A DNA stretch of 64,000 nucleotides from Micavibrio aeruginosavorus EPB (GTDB lineage Bacteria > Pseudomonadota > Alphaproteobacteria > Micavibrionales > Micavibrionaceae). The position numbers and the translations under genes are program-made. How positions within the stretch are numbered: the stretch's first letter is position 1; the number at the start of each line of letters is the position of its first letter. Below, piece by piece: positions 35,839-47,390 of the stretch. The stretch lies in NCBI RefSeq assembly GCF_000348745.1, contig NC_020812.1:2055444-2119443 (forward strand), in the 5' to 3' direction. The notes under the pieces are model-generated. The model had not been told where the DNA came from and made no database searches. It saw nothing but the letters and a program-made list of their open reading frames with translations.

Positions 35839-36237
35839 TTAGAAGATGCGGCAGAGAATTTCGCCGCCAACGTTCTGTTCACGGGCTTCGTGGTCGGCCA
35901 TAACACCATTCGGTGTCGACACAACAGCGATACCCAGACCGTTGTAAACGCGCGGAATTTCCGTCACTTTCACGTAAACACGACGACCCGGCTTGGACAC
36001 ACGGCTGATCTCTTGGATCACCGGCTGGCCCTGGTCATATTTCAGTTCGATCTGCAGCTCAGCATGGCCGCGATCGTTTTTCGTTTCGCTCCAGCCACGG
36101 ATGTAGCCTTCGCGTTTCAGAACGTCCAGAACCCGTCCACGCAGTTTCGACGCAGGGCAGGTAATAACCTCTTTCTTTGCGCCTTGACCGTTACGGATGC
36201 GGGTCAGCATATCTCCAAGTGGATCGCTCATTGACAT
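35839..36237 (-). CDS. rpsH: 30S ribosomal protein S8
   Basis: This 132-residue 16S rRNA-binding protein starts SDPLGDMLTRIRNGQ and has the C-terminal GLGIAVVSTPNGVMADHEAR signature. ATG 36237 with AAGGAAG upstream is used; a second ATG two codons later is possible. In many bacteria S8 represses spc-operon translation at the rplE region; I could not identify a matching RNA site here. Confidence 0.97.
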   Translation of the reverse strand: MSMSDPLGDMLTRIRNGQGAKKEVITCPASKLRGRVLDVLKREGYIRGWSETKNDRGHAELQIELKYDQGQPVIQEISRVSKPGRRVYVKVTEIPRVYNGLGIAVVSTPNGVMADHEAREQNVGGEILCRIF

Positions 36238-36309
36238 CGTTTGTTCTTCCTTCTTAAAAAAACTTCGTTTGGTCCTGTGCGGCCCCTTATAAAAAGGACC
36301 AGCCGCTGG

Positions 36310-36615
36310 TTACCAGCTCGACTTCGTCACACCGGGCAGCTCGCCACGGGATGCCAGAAGACGCAGTGCATTTCGGCACAGATTGAACTTGCGATAGTTG
36401 GAACGCGGACGACCGGTCAGCGCGCAACGGTTGCGAACACGGTTTTTCGCCGAGTTACGCGGCAGTTCCGCAAGTTCCAGAACAGCCTTGAAACGATCTT
36501 CCGGCGATGCCGCGCGATCGCTGATCTGGGCTTTCAGCGCAGCACGTTTGGTTGCATAACGCTTAACCAATTTGCGGCGTTTGTCGTTCCGGATCACTGA
36601 ACATGTCTTAGCCAT
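36310..36615 (-). CDS. rpsN: 30S ribosomal protein S14, zinc-independent form
   Basis: This 101-residue protein is the long form without a CxxC zinc finger. It shows [20 protein letters not shown] near residue 58 and the C-terminal [15 protein letters not shown]. It is placed between rplE and rpsH as usual. Confidence 0.98.
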   Translation of the reverse strand: MAKTCSVIRNDKRRKLVKRYATKRAALKAQISDRAASPEDRFKAVLELAELPRNSAKNRVRNRCALTGRPRSNYRKFNLCRNALRLLASRGELPGVTKSSW

Positions 36616-36645
36616 AGGCCTTATCCTCCAAGTATCTCAATCGTA

Positions 36646-37194
36646 TTAGTTGCGGAAGGGCATCATGAAACCGCGCAGAAGCTCTTTTGCTTCTTCGTCG
36701 GATTTCGCCGTGGTGCAGATGATGATGTCCATCCCGCGCATTTGATCAACTTTATCGTAGTCGATCTCGGGGAACACGATCTGCTCCTTCAGGCCCATCG
36801 CATAGTTACCGCGACCGTCAAAGCTGCGGCCATTAATGCCACGGAAGTCGCGAACGCGCGGCAGCGCAATCGTAACCAGACGGTCCAGGAATTCATACAT
36901 GTGCGCACGACGCAGGGTCACTTTGCAACCGATCGCCATATCTTCACGAATTTTGAAGGAGGCGTTCGCTTTGCGAGCGTGCGTGATCAGCGGCTTCTGG
37001 CCGGAGATGCGCGCCATGTCGTTCACAGCGTTTTCAATGTGTGCGCGGTTGGTCGTGGCTTCGCCTACGCCCATGTTCAGAACGATTTTATCCAGACGCG
37101 GGATCTGCATATCGTTCTTGTAACCGTATTTTTGTTTCAGCGCCGGTTTGATGTCTTTTTCGTACATCACCTGGAAACGGGGCTTCGTTGTCAT
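36646..37194 (-). CDS. rplE: 50S ribosomal protein L5
   Basis: This protein of about 182 residues shows [16 protein letters not shown] near residue 30, [26 protein letters not shown] near 117, and a C-terminal [11 protein letters not shown]. It binds 5S rRNA and contacts P-site tRNA. ATG 37194 is preferred because AAGGA stands seven bases before it; ATG 37209, nearer rplX, lacks such a site. Confidence 0.97.
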   Translation of the reverse strand: MTTKPRFQVMYEKDIKPALKQKYGYKNDMQIPRLDKIVLNMGVGEATTNRAHIENAVNDMARISGQKPLITHARKANASFKIREDMAIGCKVTLRRAHMYEFLDRLVTIALPRVRDFRGINGRSFDGRGNYAMGLKEQIVFPEIDYDKVDQMRGMDIIICTTAKSDEEAKELLRGFMMPFRN

Positions 37195-37212
37195 CGCCGT
37201 ATCCTTCATCAC

Positions 37213-37539
37213 TTATTTATCAAGAGTTTCGCCGGAGCGTCGTGCTACGCGGACCTTTTTACCGTCCTTCAGGGTCGTGTAACCCACTCGAGTCGGCTTG
37301 TTCGACTTCGGATCAATCAGAGCCACGTTAGAAGCGTGGATCGGCATTTCCTTGGTCTCGATACCACCTGCACTCGTCGCCGACGGCTTCGTGTGTTTTT
37401 TCGCCAGGTTGATACCTTGAACCAGAACGCGGTTGTCTTCCGGGAATACCTTCAGAACTTCGCCGGTTTTGGTCTTGTCTTTACCAGTCAGAACGACGAC
37501 TTTGTCGCCCTTTTTGATTTTCAATTTTGCGTTGCTCAT
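37213..37539 (-). CDS. rplX: 50S ribosomal protein L24
   Basis: This 108-residue assembly-initiating protein has the KOW motif [25 protein letters not shown] near residue 10 and ends near a basic RVARRSGE. Its ATG shares one base with the rplN stop. Confidence 0.98.
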   Translation of the reverse strand: MSNAKLKIKKGDKVVVLTGKDKTKTGEVLKVFPEDNRVLVQGINLAKKHTKPSATSAGGIETKEMPIHASNVALIDPKSNKPTRVGYTTLKDGKKVRVARRSGETLDK

Positions 37540-37907
37540 TACAGCACCTCTGGCGCCAAAGAAATAATTTTCATGTAGCCCTTGCCACGCAGCTCACGGG
37601 TCACGGGGCCAAAGATACGGGTACCAATCGGCTCGCCCTGCTTGTTGATCAGCACAACAGAGTTGCTGTCAAAGCGGATTTTTTCACCGTTGGCGCGCTT
37701 CAGACCATGGGCCGTGCGCACGATAACCGCGCGGTGAACATCACCCTTTTTAACGCGGCCGCGCGGAATGGCGTCCTTTACCGAAACAACGATGATATCA
37801 CCGATATTCGCGGAGTTGTGGTGAGACCCGCCCAGTACTTTAATGCACTGAACGCGTTTCGCGCCGCTGTTATCGGCTACATCGAGTTCTGATTCCATCT
37901 GGATCAT
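37539..37907 (-). CDS. rplN: 50S ribosomal protein L14
   Basis: This 122-residue protein has the N-terminus [27 protein letters not shown] and the C-terminal [28 protein letters not shown]. It sits at the subunit interface near helix 95. Length is standard. Confidence 0.98.
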   Translation of the reverse strand: MIQMESELDVADNSGAKRVQCIKVLGGSHHNSANIGDIIVVSVKDAIPRGRVKKGDVHRAVIVRTAHGLKRANGEKIRFDSNSVVLINKQGEPIGTRIFGPVTRELRGKGYMKIISLAPEVL

Positions 37908-37959
37908 GATCGTTCTGCCTTCTTTAATCGTTCAAACTTGGTCGTTTCAATTCGCCTTA

Positions 37960-38343
37960 TTAGGCGTCTTTTTTCTTGGCTGCGGTTTTCTTCGCGGCCG
38001 GTTTCTTTGCTGCGGCGGTTTTCGCGCCAGCTTTCGCCGGAGCTTTTTTCGCCTTCGGCTCAGCAGCGGCCTTTTCGGTCACTTCCGGAGCTTGACGGGT
38101 CGCGGCATCGCCCAGACCTGCCACCACGCGCCAGGATTTGCGCTTGGAGATAGGACGGCATTCCTCGATCTGCACGCGGTCGCCGACTTTATACATATTC
38201 TGCTCGTCATGTGCAGCATATTTATCGGATTTCCGGATGTATTTTTTGTACACCGGGTGCATCGTGCGGCGTTCGACCAGAACCGTAACGGTTTTGTCCA
38301 TCTTGTCGCTGACGACGTTGCCTTCCAGAATGCGACGTGGCAT
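37960..38343 (-). CDS. rpsQ: 30S ribosomal protein S17 with a Lys/Ala-rich tail
   Basis: The S17 core fills residues 1-78 ([16 protein letters not shown], then [18 protein letters not shown]). The protein runs on to 127 residues, about 43 more than in E. coli, as a tail of Ala/Lys repeats ([17 protein letters not shown]). The reading frame is intact and the tail stops before rplN with a normal ribosome binding site between. Confidence 0.97.
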   Translation of the reverse strand: MPRRILEGNVVSDKMDKTVTVLVERRTMHPVYKKYIRKSDKYAAHDEQNMYKVGDRVQIEECRPISKRKSWRVVAGLGDAATRQAPEVTEKAAAEPKAKKAPAKAGAKTAAAKKPAAKKTAAKKKDA

Positions 38344-38371
38344 GTATTTGCTCCTTACCTACGTATCTCTA

Positions 38372-38617
38372 TTAAGCGGCTTTGGTCTTTTTCGCGGATT
38401 TCGGGCTTTTCGCCTTTGCCGCGGTCGGACCGCCTTTTTGTTGTTCTAAAACCGTCTGAATACGGGCGATATCGCGGCGCAGGCCACGGATTTGTGCCGT
38501 ATTGGACAGTTGGCCGCCAGCCTTCTGGAAACGCAGGGTCATTTGCTGCTGTTTCAGGTCAACAAGCATCTTTTTCAGCTCGTCGGCGGTTTTGCCTTTA
38601 ATGTCTTCCGCTTTCAT
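38372..38617 (-). CDS. rpmC: 50S ribosomal protein L29
   Basis: This 81-residue protein sits at the peptide exit. The core DIKGKTADELKKMLVDLKQQQMTLRF leads to the conserved RGLRRDIARIQTVLEQQ, then about 20 residues of Ala/Lys-rich tail. E. coli L29 has 63 residues. Confidence 0.97.
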   Translation of the reverse strand: MKAEDIKGKTADELKKMLVDLKQQQMTLRFQKAGGQLSNTAQIRGLRRDIARIQTVLEQQKGGPTAAKAKSPKSAKKTKAA

Positions 38618-38646
38618 ATCGCGTCTCCTAACACTCGGCCCGGGGC

Positions 38647-39060
38647 TTATTCGCCAATACGGGCAATGAATTTCGTTTTAACCGGCAGTTTGGCCGCAGC
38701 CAGGCTCAGAGCCTCGCGTGCTACATCTTCCGGTACACCGTCCAGTTCGAACAGGATACGGCCCGGTTTTACCCGTGCGGCCCAGAATTCCGGGGCGCCT
38801 TTACCGGAACCCATCCGCACTTCCAGCGGCTTTTTGGATACCGGGACGTCCGGGAATACGCGGATCCAGACTTTACCCTGACGTTTCATCGCACGGGTGA
38901 TCGCACGACGGGCTGCCTCGATCTGACGCGCGGTCAGACGATCCGGATCCAGGGTTTTCAGGCCATAAGAGCCGAAAGCCAGAGTCGCACCGCTGGTGGC
39001 CAGACCGTGGATACGGCCTTTATGCTGTTTGCGGTATTTTGTCTTTTTCGGTTGCAGCAT
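38647..39060 (-). CDS. rplP: 50S ribosomal protein L16
   Basis: This 137-residue protein starts [16 protein letters not shown] and has [22 protein letters not shown] near residue 50 and [22 protein letters not shown] near 83. It is placed between rpsC and rpmC, with standard length. Confidence 0.98.
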   Translation of the reverse strand: MLQPKKTKYRKQHKGRIHGLATSGATLAFGSYGLKTLDPDRLTARQIEAARRAITRAMKRQGKVWIRVFPDVPVSKKPLEVRMGSGKGAPEFWAARVKPGRILFELDGVPEDVAREALSLAAAKLPVKTKFIARIGE

Positions 39061-39098
39061 CGTCTTCGCTCACATCTTCAATCGTTCAAATTCAGTCA

Positions 39099-39785
39099 TT
39101 AACCACGCGGGGTAGAAGCCGGGGTCGTTTCAGTGCGCTTGTCGCGGGCCAGCGGATCATGCTCCAGGACATCGCCCTTGTAGATCCATACCTTCACACC
39201 GATGATCCCGAAGGTCGTCAATGCTTCGGCAAAGCCGTAATCCAGATCAGCACGCAGTGTGTGCAGAGGCACGCGGCCTTCGCGGTACCATTCGGTACGT
39301 GCGATGTCAGCACCGCCCAAACGACCGGATACGTTAACACGGATCCCCTGGCCACCCAGACGCAGTGCGCTTTGTACGGCGCGCTTCATTGCACGACGGA
39401 AGGACACGCGGCGCTCCAGCTGTTGGGCAATGCCCTCAGCAACCAGCTGTGCGTCAACTTCCGGCTTGCGGATTTCAACAATGTTCAGCGAAACATCGGA
39501 ACCACCGCGGATCGACAGATCCTTACGCAGTTTCTCAATGTCGGCGCCTTTTTTACCGATGATCACACCCGGGCGAGCCGCGTGAATCGTTACTTTCGTG
39601 TTCTGGGCAGCGCGTTCGATGATGACTTTGCTGATGCCTGCGGCTTTCAGCTTGTCTTTCACGTATTCGCGCAGCTTCAGATCCTCAACCAGCCGATCGG
39701 CATAGTTGCGGTCGGAAAACCAGCGGGAATCCCAGGTGCGGTTGATACCGACGCGGATACCGATAGGATTAACCTTCTGACCCAT
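39099..39785 (-). CDS. rpsC: 30S ribosomal protein S3
   Basis: This 228-residue protein lines the mRNA entry and has helicase activity with S4 and S5. The KH domain has the GxxG loop in [15 protein letters not shown] near residue 73, and the C-terminal domain has [41 protein letters not shown] sequence near 163. Its start is ATG 39785. Confidence 0.98.
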   Translation of the reverse strand: MGQKVNPIGIRVGINRTWDSRWFSDRNYADRLVEDLKLREYVKDKLKAAGISKVIIERAAQNTKVTIHAARPGVIIGKKGADIEKLRKDLSIRGGSDVSLNIVEIRKPEVDAQLVAEGIAQQLERRVSFRRAMKRAVQSALRLGGQGIRVNVSGRLGGADIARTEWYREGRVPLHTLRADLDYGFAEALTTFGIIGVKVWIYKGDVLEHDPLARDKRTETTPASTPRG

Positions 39786-39834
39786 AACCTTATTGCTCCT
39801 TCAAATCTCTTTTATATGCGCTCTGTTTATTCGC

Positions 39835-40212
39835 TTAGTCGGCGTCGCGCTGACGCACAACGATGGTCAAGTTGCTGAAAAACTTCTCAACCGGACCTAC
39901 GCGACCACGTGCACGGGCACGGAAGCGGCGCATTTTCACCGATTTGCCAACGGTGGCTTCGGCAACATACAAACGGTCAACATCCAGATTGTGGTTGTTT
40001 TCCGCATTTGCCACGGCAGCTTTCAGCACTTGCTGTACATCGCGTGCGGCATGCTTCGTGGAAAATTCCAGGTCAACCAGCGCCTTGGCCGCGCTTTTGC
40101 CGCGGATCATTTGCGCAACCAGGTTCAGCTTACGCGGGCTGGAGCCCACATATTTGGCCATGGCCTGAGCTTCGTTGGCTGCTGCGCGCCGTTTATTTGC
40201 ATCCTGTCCCAT
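39835..40212 (-). CDS. rplV: 50S ribosomal protein L22
   Basis: This 125-residue protein reaches into the peptide tunnel. It shows [21 protein letters not shown] near residue 27, [23 protein letters not shown] near 73, and the tunnel hairpin [13 protein letters not shown] near 95. About 15 extra N-terminal residues are present. Confidence 0.98.
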   Translation of the reverse strand: MGQDANKRRAAANEAQAMAKYVGSSPRKLNLVAQMIRGKSAAKALVDLEFSTKHAARDVQQVLKAAVANAENNHNLDVDRLYVAEATVGKSVKMRRFRARARGRVGPVEKFFSNLTIVVRQRDAD

Positions 40213-40252
40213 TGGGTTCGTCCTTTACTGCTTTCAATCGCTTATCAGCTAA

Positions 40253-40528
40253 TTACTTGCCGGCTTTTTTATCGGCGCTGTGACCCTTGTAGGTACGGGT
40301 CGGCGCGAATTCGCCCAGCTTGTGGCCGATCATTTGGTCGGTCACCAGAACGGGCAGGAATTTCTGACCGTTGTGTACACCGAAGGTCAGACCTACCATG
40401 TTCGGCAGAATCGTGGACCGACGGGACCAGGTTTTAATCACTTCTTTTTTGCCGCTGCTGCGCACATTTTCCACTTTTTGCAGAACGTGGCGATCAACAA
40501 ACGGACCTTTCCAGACTGAACGTGCCAT
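40253..40528 (-). CDS. rpsS: 30S ribosomal protein S19
   Basis: This 91-residue protein starts [11 protein letters not shown] and has the signature [25 protein letters not shown] at its end. It forms a head complex with S13. It lies 21 bases after rplB. Confidence 0.98.
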   Translation of the reverse strand: MARSVWKGPFVDRHVLQKVENVRSSGKKEVIKTWSRRSTILPNMVGLTFGVHNGQKFLPVLVTDQMIGHKLGEFAPTRTYKGHSADKKAGK

Positions 40529-40549
40529 AGTCTAAGCTCTCCTAAAACC

Positions 40550-41374
40550 TTACTTCTTGCGACGACGGATAATGAATTTATCGGTCGCTTTGTTCTTACG
40601 GGTTTTTGCACCTTTGGTCGGTTTGCCCCACGGCGTAACCGGGTGACGACCACCCGAGGTACGGCCTTCGCCACCACCCAACGGGTGATCGACCGGGTTC
40701 ATAACAACGCCGCGAACGTGCGGGCGTTTACCGCGCCAGCGGGTACGGCCGGCTTTACCATCATTGGTGTTGAAGTGATCCGGGTTGGACACTGCACCAA
40801 CGGTGGCCATGCATTCCTGACGAACAACACGCAGTTCACCAGAAGCCAGTTTAATCTGGGTGTAACCTTGGTCACGACCAACAACCTGAGCATAGGTCCC
40901 GGCGGAGCGAGCCATCTGGCCGCCTTTGCCTGGTTTCAGTTCAACGTTGTGAACGATCGTACCAACCGGCATGCTTTTCAGCATCATCGCGTTGCCCGGC
41001 TTCACGTCGGTCTTCTCGCCGGCAACAACTTTGTCGCCCACTTTCAGACGTTGCGGAGCAATGATGTACGCCATTTCGCCGTCAATGTACTTGATCAGAG
41101 CGATATAGGCTGTGCGGTTCGGGTCATATTCCAAACGCTCAACCGTGGCTTCCATGTCCCACTTACGACGCTTCCAGTCGATCACGCGGTAGCGGCGCTT
41201 GTGACCACCGCCACGTTGCCATGACGTAATGCGACCATAATTGTTACGGCCACCGGTCTTGTTCAGACCTTCGGTCAGGGAGCGCTCCGGCTTGCCCTTC
41301 CACAGCTGGCTACGATCAGTGATGATCAGCTCGCGTGTGCTCGGGGTCACGGGATTGAATTTTTTCAGTGCCAT
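40550..41374 (-). CDS. rplB: 50S ribosomal protein L2
   Basis: This 274-residue protein is needed for subunit joining and the peptidyl transferase centre. It shows [17 protein letters not shown] near residue 47, [21 protein letters not shown] near 146, and the C-terminal [13 protein letters not shown] near 226. In that motif the second His of the usual bacterial HPHGGG is Leu (TTG codon). Otherwise length and layout are standard. Confidence 0.98.
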   Translation of the reverse strand: MALKKFNPVTPSTRELIITDRSQLWKGKPERSLTEGLNKTGGRNNYGRITSWQRGGGHKRRYRVIDWKRRKWDMEATVERLEYDPNRTAYIALIKYIDGEMAYIIAPQRLKVGDKVVAGEKTDVKPGNAMMLKSMPVGTIVHNVELKPGKGGQMARSAGTYAQVVGRDQGYTQIKLASGELRVVRQECMATVGAVSNPDHFNTNDGKAGRTRWRGKRPHVRGVVMNPVDHPLGGGEGRTSGGRHPVTPWGKPTKGAKTRKNKATDKFIIRRRKK

Positions 41375-41413
41375 CAGTTTAGCCCTTTGCTCTCAATCTC
41401 TTCATTCAACCAA

Positions 41414-41734
41414 TTACGCGGCGGTGCCGACGTCGATGGTTTGACCTTCTTCCAACGTGACGATCGCTTTCTTAGCGTCGCTACGGCGGCCCAAACGGCC
41501 ACGGAAAACTTTGTTTTTACCTTTTTGGATCGAGGTGTTCACACCCTTCACCTTCACTTCAAAGACAGCCTCAACAGCTTCTTTGATAGCCGGTTTCGTC
41601 GCGGTCATCGGCACGCGGAACGTGATTTGACCGTGTTGGGAACCCATGGTGGCTTTTTCAGTGATCAGCGGCGTGCGTACGATGTCGTACATCCATGCAG
41701 CAATTTTCACGTCTTTTTTCGCCTTCGTTGCCAT
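41414..41734 (-). CDS. rplW: 50S ribosomal protein L23
   Basis: This 106-residue exit-site protein docks trigger factor and SRP. It shows [24 protein letters not shown] near residue 18 and [22 protein letters not shown] near 70. It is located between rplD and rplB as usual. Confidence 0.97.
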   Translation of the reverse strand: MATKAKKDVKIAAWMYDIVRTPLITEKATMGSQHGQITFRVPMTATKPAIKEAVEAVFEVKVKGVNTSIQKGKNKVFRGRLGRRSDAKKAIVTLEEGQTIDVGTAA

Positions 41735-41752
41735 TGTCTTGATCCCTCTATC

Positions 41753-42376
41753 TTATTTGCTCAGACGCGCGGTCAGGTTGGCCACGGCATCCTTGGTCAA
41801 AACCAGCGTGTCACGACGCAGAATGTCATACACGTTTGCGCCTTGGCTCGGCAGAACATCAATACGCGGCAGGTTATCCGTCGCGCGGGAGAAGTTCGCA
41901 TCCACCTCGTCGCCACAAACGATAACAGCGGAGGTCAGGCCCAGAGCCTTCATCGCCTCAGCCATCGGCTTCGTTTTGTGGGTGTCAGCAATAGCTTGAT
42001 CCAGAACGATCAGCTTGCCAGCCTTTGCCTTTGCAGACAGCGCGGTTTTCAGAGCCAGCGCACGTACTTTTTTCGGCAGATCCGTCGCGTGGGAGCGCGG
42101 GGTCGGTCCGAAAATCACTGCACCACCGCGCATTTGCGGGGAACGCAGGGAGCCCTGACGACCATTACCGGTGCCCTTTTGCTTGAACGGCTTCTTACCC
42201 GTACCGCTCACTTCACCAATTTCCTTGGTGTCGTGCGTACCGGCGCGACGCTTGTTCAGCTGGAAATGAACCATCCGGTGCAGGATGTCATTACGCACGC
42301 TCATGCCAAAGATTGCATCGTCCAGATCAATCTGGCCGACCTCTTTGTTCTGCAAATTCTTGACCGCAACCTTCAT
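41753..42376 (-). CDS. rplD: 50S ribosomal protein L4
   Basis: This 207-residue protein constricts the peptide tunnel. It shows KKPFKQKGTGNGRQGSLRSPQMRGG near residue 62, typical of the tunnel loop, then LALKTALSAKAKAGKLIVLD near 106. In E. coli L4 also represses the S10 operon through its leader; the S10 genes here are read on from tuf with a short gap, so that leader seems absent. Confidence 0.98.
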   Translation of the reverse strand: MKVAVKNLQNKEVGQIDLDDAIFGMSVRNDILHRMVHFQLNKRRAGTHDTKEIGEVSGTGKKPFKQKGTGNGRQGSLRSPQMRGGAVIFGPTPRSHATDLPKKVRALALKTALSAKAKAGKLIVLDQAIADTHKTKPMAEAMKALGLTSAVIVCGDEVDANFSRATDNLPRIDVLPSQGANVYDILRRDTLVLTKDAVANLTARLSK

Positions 42377-42409
42377 GGTTCCACGTCCTTCTATAAATGC
42401 TTCTATTCG

Positions 42410-43144
42410 TTATTCAGCCGGAGCTGCTTCTTCTGCCGGGGCGGCTTCAACAGCCGGAGCTGCCTTTGCTGCGCCTTTCAGGGCTGCCGGTTTCGGCAGA
42501 TCGGCCGGAGCCGGAACCTTAACGGCATCTTGAATGCGGACCCATTGACCATCCGTACCCGGAACCGAACCCTTAACCAGGATCAGACCGTCTTCGATAT
42601 CAACAGCAACCACTTTCAGATTCTGTGTCGTTACTTGCTCAGCCCCCAAGTGACCGGCCATCTTCTTGTTTTTGAAGACTTTACCCGGATCTTGACGCTG
42701 ACCGGTGGAACCGTGGGAACGGTGCGACACGGATACACCGTGTGTTGCACGCAGACCGCCGAAGTTCCAGCGCTTCATCGGACCAGCAAAACCTTTACCG
42801 GTCGTGATGCCCGTTACGTCGACCAGCTGACCAGCAACGAAGTGGCTTGCGCAGATTTCTGCACCAACTTCGATCAGGTTTTCCGGAGAAACGCGGAATT
42901 CCGCAACTTTTTTCTTCGGCTCAACCTTGGCTTTCGCGAAATGGCCACGCTGGGCTTTCGCCGTGCGCTTTACCTTTGCAACGCCAGCACCCAACTGAAC
43001 AGCCGTGTAGCCGTCTTTGTCTTCGGTGCGAACAGCCACAACCTGGCAGCCATCGATTTTCAGCACAGTCACAGGAATGCTACGGCCTTCTTCGTCGAAG
43101 ATCCGGGTCATCCCCTCTTTGCGTGCAATCAGACCAGTTCTCAT
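42410..43144 (-). CDS. rplC: 50S ribosomal protein L3 with Ala/Glu-rich tail
   Basis: The L3 core ([20 protein letters not shown], then [33 protein letters not shown] near residue 133, including the Gln-methylation loop) is followed by about 30 extra residues rich in Ala, Pro and Glu ([16 protein letters not shown]). Total length is 244 against 209 in E. coli. Unlike the tails of L17 and S17 this one is acidic. Confidence 0.97.
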   Translation of the reverse strand: MRTGLIARKEGMTRIFDEEGRSIPVTVLKIDGCQVVAVRTEDKDGYTAVQLGAGVAKVKRTAKAQRGHFAKAKVEPKKKVAEFRVSPENLIEVGAEICASHFVAGQLVDVTGITTGKGFAGPMKRWNFGGLRATHGVSVSHRSHGSTGQRQDPGKVFKNKKMAGHLGAEQVTTQNLKVVAVDIEDGLILVKGSVPGTDGQWVRIQDAVKVPAPADLPKPAALKGAAKAAPAVEAAPAEEAAPAE

Positions 43145-43180
43145 TGTCTTCGTCCTCTTGTGATCCAGTGTCAGCGCTTA

Positions 43181-43501
43181 TTAAGCGGCCTGACCAATCT
43201 TAATCTCAACATCAACGCCAGCGGCGAGGTCGAGTTTCATCAGCGCGTCAACCGTTTGCGGGGTCGGATCGACGATGTCGATCAGGCGCTTGTGCGTGCG
43301 CATTTCGAACGCTTCCATCGACTTCTTGTCGATGTGCGGCGAACGCAGAACGGTAAACCGTTCAATACGCGTCGGCAGAGGAACCGGACCGCGAACGCGG
43401 GCGCCGGTACGCTTGGCCGTATTGACGATCTCACCCGTGGACTGATCCAGAACGCGGTGGTCGAAAGCCTTCAGGCGGATGCGAATGGTTTGCGTATCCA
43501 T
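43181..43501 (-). CDS. rpsJ: 30S ribosomal protein S10 (NusE)
   Basis: This 106-residue protein is also the NusE antitermination factor. It shows [16 protein letters not shown] near residue 6 and [29 protein letters not shown] near 38. It lies 21 bases after tuf, so the str and S10 gene groups are joined. Confidence 0.98.
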   Translation of the reverse strand: MDTQTIRIRLKAFDHRVLDQSTGEIVNTAKRTGARVRGPVPLPTRIERFTVLRSPHIDKKSMEAFEMRTHKRLIDIVDPTPQTVDALMKLDLAAGVDVEIKIGQAA

Positions 43502-43522
43502 AGTTCGGTTCCTTTACCTTAA

Positions 43523-44701
43523 TTACTTAATAATCTTGCCAACAACGCCGGCACCGACGGTGCGGCCACCTTCGCGGATAGCGAAGCGCAGACCTTCGTT
43601 CATCGCGATCGGGCAGATCAGTTCGACTTCGAAGTTTACGTTATCGCCAGGCATAACCATTTCCGTGCCAGCCGGCAGGGATACGATGCCCGTCACGTCC
43701 GTCGTACGGAAGTAGAACTGCGGACGGTAGTTCGTGAAGAACGGCGTGTGGCGGCCACCTTCGTCTTTCGACAGAATGTAAGCTTCAGCCGTGAAGTTCG
43801 TGTGCGGGGTAATCGAACCCGGGGCGCACAGAACCTGACCACGCTCAACGTCTTCACGCTTCGTACCACGCAGCAGAGCGCCGATGTTGTCACCAGCTTC
43901 ACCGCTGTCCAGCAGTTTGCGGAACATTTCAACGCCCGTTACGGTCGTTTTTTGCGTCGGGCGAATACCAACGATTTCGATCTCTTCGCCAACTTTCACG
44001 ATACCCTGCTCAACACGGCCCGTAACAACGGTACCACGGCCAGAGATCGAGAATACGTCTTCAACCGGCATCAGGAACGGCTTGTCCTTCGGACGGGCCG
44101 GGGTCGGGATGTAAGCATCAACAGCTTCCATCAGAGCCTGAATGGCTTTCTCACCGATTTCCGGATCGCGTTTTTCCAAAGCGGCCAGAGCGGAGCCCTT
44201 CACCACCGGAATGTCGTCGCCCGGGAATTCGTATTTGGACAACAGTTCGCGGATTTCCATTTCAACCAGATCCAGCAATTCTGCATCGTCAACCTGGTCA
44301 ACTTTGTTCATGAACACAACGATCGCCGGAACGCCAACCTGACGAGCCAACAGAATGTGTTCGCGCGTCTGCGGCATCGGGCCGTCAGCAGCAGAGCACA
44401 CCAGAATAGCACCGTCCATCTGTGCCGCACCCGTGATCATGTTCTTCACATAGTCAGCGTGGCCCGGGCAGTCAACGTGCGCGTAGTGGCGGTTCGCGGT
44501 TTCATATTCAACGTGCGACGTGGAAATCGTGATACCACGGGCTTTCTCTTCAGGAGCTTTGTCAATCTGGTCATATGCCAGCGCTTCCTTCGAAAACTGC
44601 TGCGTAATCGCGGCCGTCAACGTCGTCTTACCATGGTCAACGTGACCAATCGTGCCGATGTTTACGTGCGGCTTATTCCGCTCAAACTTACCCTTTGCCA
44701 T
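43523..44701 (-). CDS. tuf: Elongation factor Tu
   Basis: This 392-residue GTPase brings aminoacyl-tRNA to the ribosome. It shows [10 protein letters not shown] (residues 19-28), the switch [14 protein letters not shown] and NKVD, followed by domains 2 and 3. A single copy is present in this window, 65 bases after fusA. No tRNA-Trp gene accompanies it. Confidence 0.98.
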   Translation of the reverse strand: MAKGKFERNKPHVNIGTIGHVDHGKTTLTAAITQQFSKEALAYDQIDKAPEEKARGITISTSHVEYETANRHYAHVDCPGHADYVKNMITGAAQMDGAILVCSAADGPMPQTREHILLARQVGVPAIVVFMNKVDQVDDAELLDLVEMEIRELLSKYEFPGDDIPVVKGSALAALEKRDPEIGEKAIQALMEAVDAYIPTPARPKDKPFLMPVEDVFSISGRGTVVTGRVEQGIVKVGEEIEIVGIRPTQKTTVTGVEMFRKLLDSGEAGDNIGALLRGTKREDVERGQVLCAPGSITPHTNFTAEAYILSKDEGGRHTPFFTNYRPQFYFRTTDVTGIVSLPAGTEMVMPGDNVNFEVELICPIAMNEGLRFAIREGGRTVGAGVVGKIIK

Positions 44702-44765
44702 CTTTTTTTCCTCTTCAAAACCTAATCAGGTTGTTTCGTCAGTTTCTGTTGTCGTCAGGCGGTGA

Positions 44766-46862
44766 TTAAGCCACCAGTTTTTTCTTCACTTCTTCGGCTA
44801 CGTTCGGCGGTACCGGCGCATAGTGATCGAACACCATGCTGTACTGCGCGCGGCCTTGGGACATGGAACGCAGGTTATTGATGTAACCGAACATATTGCC
44901 CAGCGGCACGCTCGCCATAATAACCTTCGCGTTACCGCGATCTTCCATTGCGTTGATCTGGCCACGGCGGCTGTTCAGATCGCCGATAACGTCACCCATA
45001 TATTCTTCCGGGGTCACAACTTCGACTTTCATCACAGGCTCCAGCAATTGCGGGCCAGCAGCAGCCATGGCTTCCTTGAACGCTGCACGGGCAGCGATTT
45101 CGAAGGCCAGAGCCGAGGAGTCAACATCGTGGTATCCACCGTCGATCAGACGGACTTTGAAGTCCACGACCGGGAAACCAGCGATAATACCGGTGTCTTT
45201 TGCACCCATCAGGCCCTTTTCAACGCCCGGGATGTATTCTTTCGGAATTGCACCACCAACGATTTCGTTCGTGAATGCATAACCGGCACCGGCTTCCTGC
45301 GGCTCGAACACGGCTGTCATCTTAGCGTACTGACCCGAACCACCCGACTGTTTCTTGTGGGTGTAGGTGATTTCGTGCGCTTTGGTGATCGTTTCGCGGT
45401 AAGCAACCTGCGGCGCGCCGATGTTGGCTTCCACTTTGAATTCGCGCTTCATGCGATCAACCAGAATTTCCAGGTGCAGTTCGCCCATACCTTTCAGGAT
45501 GGTCTGACCGGATTCATGGTCCACCGATACACGGAAGGACGGATCTTCGGAAGCCAGACGTTGCAGAGCAACACCCATTTTCTCTTGGTCGGCTTTGGAT
45601 TTCGGCTCAACCGCAATCTCAATAACCGGTTCCGGGAATTCCATACGCTCCAGAACGATCGGCTTGATCGAATCGCACAGCGTGTCGCCCGTGGTCGTGT
45701 CTTTCAGACCAACCAGCGCAACGATGTCACCAGCTTCTGCGTATTTGATTTCTTCGCGGTTGTTGGCATGCATCAGCAACATACGGCCGATACGTTCTTT
45801 TTTGTCCTTCACAGAGTTCAGAACATAAGAACCGGATTCCAGTTTACCGGAGTAAATACGAGCGAAGGTCAAGGAACCAACGAACGGGTCGTTCATCACT
45901 TTGAAAGCCAAAGCGGAGAACGGCGCGTCATCAGACGGCGGACGGGTGTCCGGATCGTCGGAACCGACTTTTTTACCTTTTACATCACCCACATCCAGCG
46001 GGGACGGCAGGTAACGGATCACAGCGTCCAGCAGCGGCTGAACACCTTTGTTTTTAAAGGAAGAACCGCACATCATCGGAACCAGTTTCCCGGTGATGGT
46101 GCCCTTGCGGATGCAAGCGCGCAGCGTTTCGATGTTCGGCATTTCGCCGTTCAGATACGCTTCCATTGCAGCGTCGTCCATCTCAACAGCCATTTCAATC
46201 AGGCGGTCGCGATATTCTTCAGCTTTTGCTTGCAGGTCAGCCGGGATGTCAACAACTTGGAACGTTGCACCCAGAGATTCGCTGTCCCAGATGATCGCCT
46301 TCATGTCGATCAGGTCAACGATACCAGCGAAGTCGCTTTCAATACCGATCGGCAAGGTCAGAACCATCGGCTTGATGCCCAGACGTTTCTGAACGGTGTC
46401 GATGCAGAAATAGAAGTCTGCGCCGATTTTGTCCATTTTGTTCGCGAAAATGATACGCGGAACTTTGTACTTGTCGCCCTGGCGCCATACGGTTTCCGTT
46501 TGCGGTTCTACGCCTTGGTTACCGTCCAGCAAGCAGACGGCACCGTCGAGAACGCGCAGGGAGCGCTCAACTTCAATCGTGAAGTCAACGTGACCCGGGG
46601 TATCGATGATGTTAATACGATATTTTTCACCGTCGTCCGGACCCGTCCAGAATGCAGTGGTCGCAGCAGAGGTAATGGTAATACCACGCTCTTGCTCCTG
46701 CTCCATCCAGTCCATGGTCGCGGCACCGTCGTGCACTTCACCGATTTTGTGCGATTTGCCTGTGTAGTACAGGACGCGCTCGGTGGTCGTGGTTTTACCG
46801 GCATCAATGTGTGCCATGATGCCAATATTGCGGTAGCGGCCGATCGGTGTTTCGCGTGTCAT
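44766..46862 (-). CDS. fusA: Elongation factor G
   Basis: This 698-residue GTPase drives translocation. Motifs are [15 protein letters not shown] near residue 16, [18 protein letters not shown] near 87 and [10 protein letters not shown] near 141, then domains II-V ending VKKKLVA. ATG 46862 is chosen over the TTG at 46877; GGATC precedes it. It lies in the order rpsL-rpsG-fusA-tuf. Confidence 0.98.
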   Translation of the reverse strand: MTRETPIGRYRNIGIMAHIDAGKTTTTERVLYYTGKSHKIGEVHDGAATMDWMEQEQERGITITSAATTAFWTGPDDGEKYRINIIDTPGHVDFTIEVERSLRVLDGAVCLLDGNQGVEPQTETVWRQGDKYKVPRIIFANKMDKIGADFYFCIDTVQKRLGIKPMVLTLPIGIESDFAGIVDLIDMKAIIWDSESLGATFQVVDIPADLQAKAEEYRDRLIEMAVEMDDAAMEAYLNGEMPNIETLRACIRKGTITGKLVPMMCGSSFKNKGVQPLLDAVIRYLPSPLDVGDVKGKKVGSDDPDTRPPSDDAPFSALAFKVMNDPFVGSLTFARIYSGKLESGSYVLNSVKDKKERIGRMLLMHANNREEIKYAEAGDIVALVGLKDTTTGDTLCDSIKPIVLERMEFPEPVIEIAVEPKSKADQEKMGVALQRLASEDPSFRVSVDHESGQTILKGMGELHLEILVDRMKREFKVEANIGAPQVAYRETITKAHEITYTHKKQSGGSGQYAKMTAVFEPQEAGAGYAFTNEIVGGAIPKEYIPGVEKGLMGAKDTGIIAGFPVVDFKVRLIDGGYHDVDSSALAFEIAARAAFKEAMAAAGPQLLEPVMKVEVVTPEEYMGDVIGDLNSRRGQINAMEDRGNAKVIMASVPLGNMFGYINNLRSMSQGRAQYSMVFDHYAPVPPNVAEEVKKKLVA

Positions 46863-46886
46863 AATCTTAAGATCCAAAATCCGGTA

Positions 46887-47369
46887 TTAGAAACGATAGT
46901 GAGCAAAGGCTTTGTTAGCGTCTGCCATTTTGTGGGTGTCTTCGCGTTTTTTCACGGCGGCACCACGGTCATTCCAGGCTTCGATCATTTCAGCAGCCAG
47001 GCGATCCGTCATGGTGTTTTCACCACGGGCACGGGCGTAAGCGATCAACCAGCGAATGGCCAGAGCCAGCTGACGATCAGCGCGAATTTCGCAAGGCACT
47101 TGGTACGTCGCACCACCAACACGGCGGGACTTCACTTCAACCTGCGGCTTCACTTTGTCCAGAGCGGTTTTGAAGAACGCAATAACTTCGTTGTCATTGG
47201 CCAGTTTCTGCTTAACGCGAACTTGGTCCAGAGCACCGTAAACAATGCGCTCGGCAACCGACTTCTTACCGTCTTCCATGACCATGTTGATGAACTTGGA
47301 CAGAACCAGATCACCGAACTTCGGGTCCGGGAGGATTTCGCGTTTTTCTGCTGCGTGACGACGTGACAT
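46887..47369 (-). CDS. rpsG: 30S ribosomal protein S7
   Basis: This 160-residue protein organises the head of the 30S subunit. It shows [19 protein letters not shown] at the start, [20 protein letters not shown] near 87, and the C-terminal [20 protein letters not shown]. It is four residues longer than most, from a small insertion near residue 55. Confidence 0.98.
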   Translation of the reverse strand: MSRRHAAEKREILPDPKFGDLVLSKFINMVMEDGKKSVAERIVYGALDQVRVKQKLANDNEVIAFFKTALDKVKPQVEVKSRRVGGATYQVPCEIRADRQLALAIRWLIAYARARGENTMTDRLAAEMIEAWNDRGAAVKKREDTHKMADANKAFAHYRF

Positions 47370-47390
47370 TCTATTTCAGCTCCTGAAAAA

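Noticed and set aside
44823..47366. 847-codon open frame opposite fusA and rpsG
   Set aside because: It spans two real genes and their gap on the other strand, with no start signal; it is an effect of codon bias.
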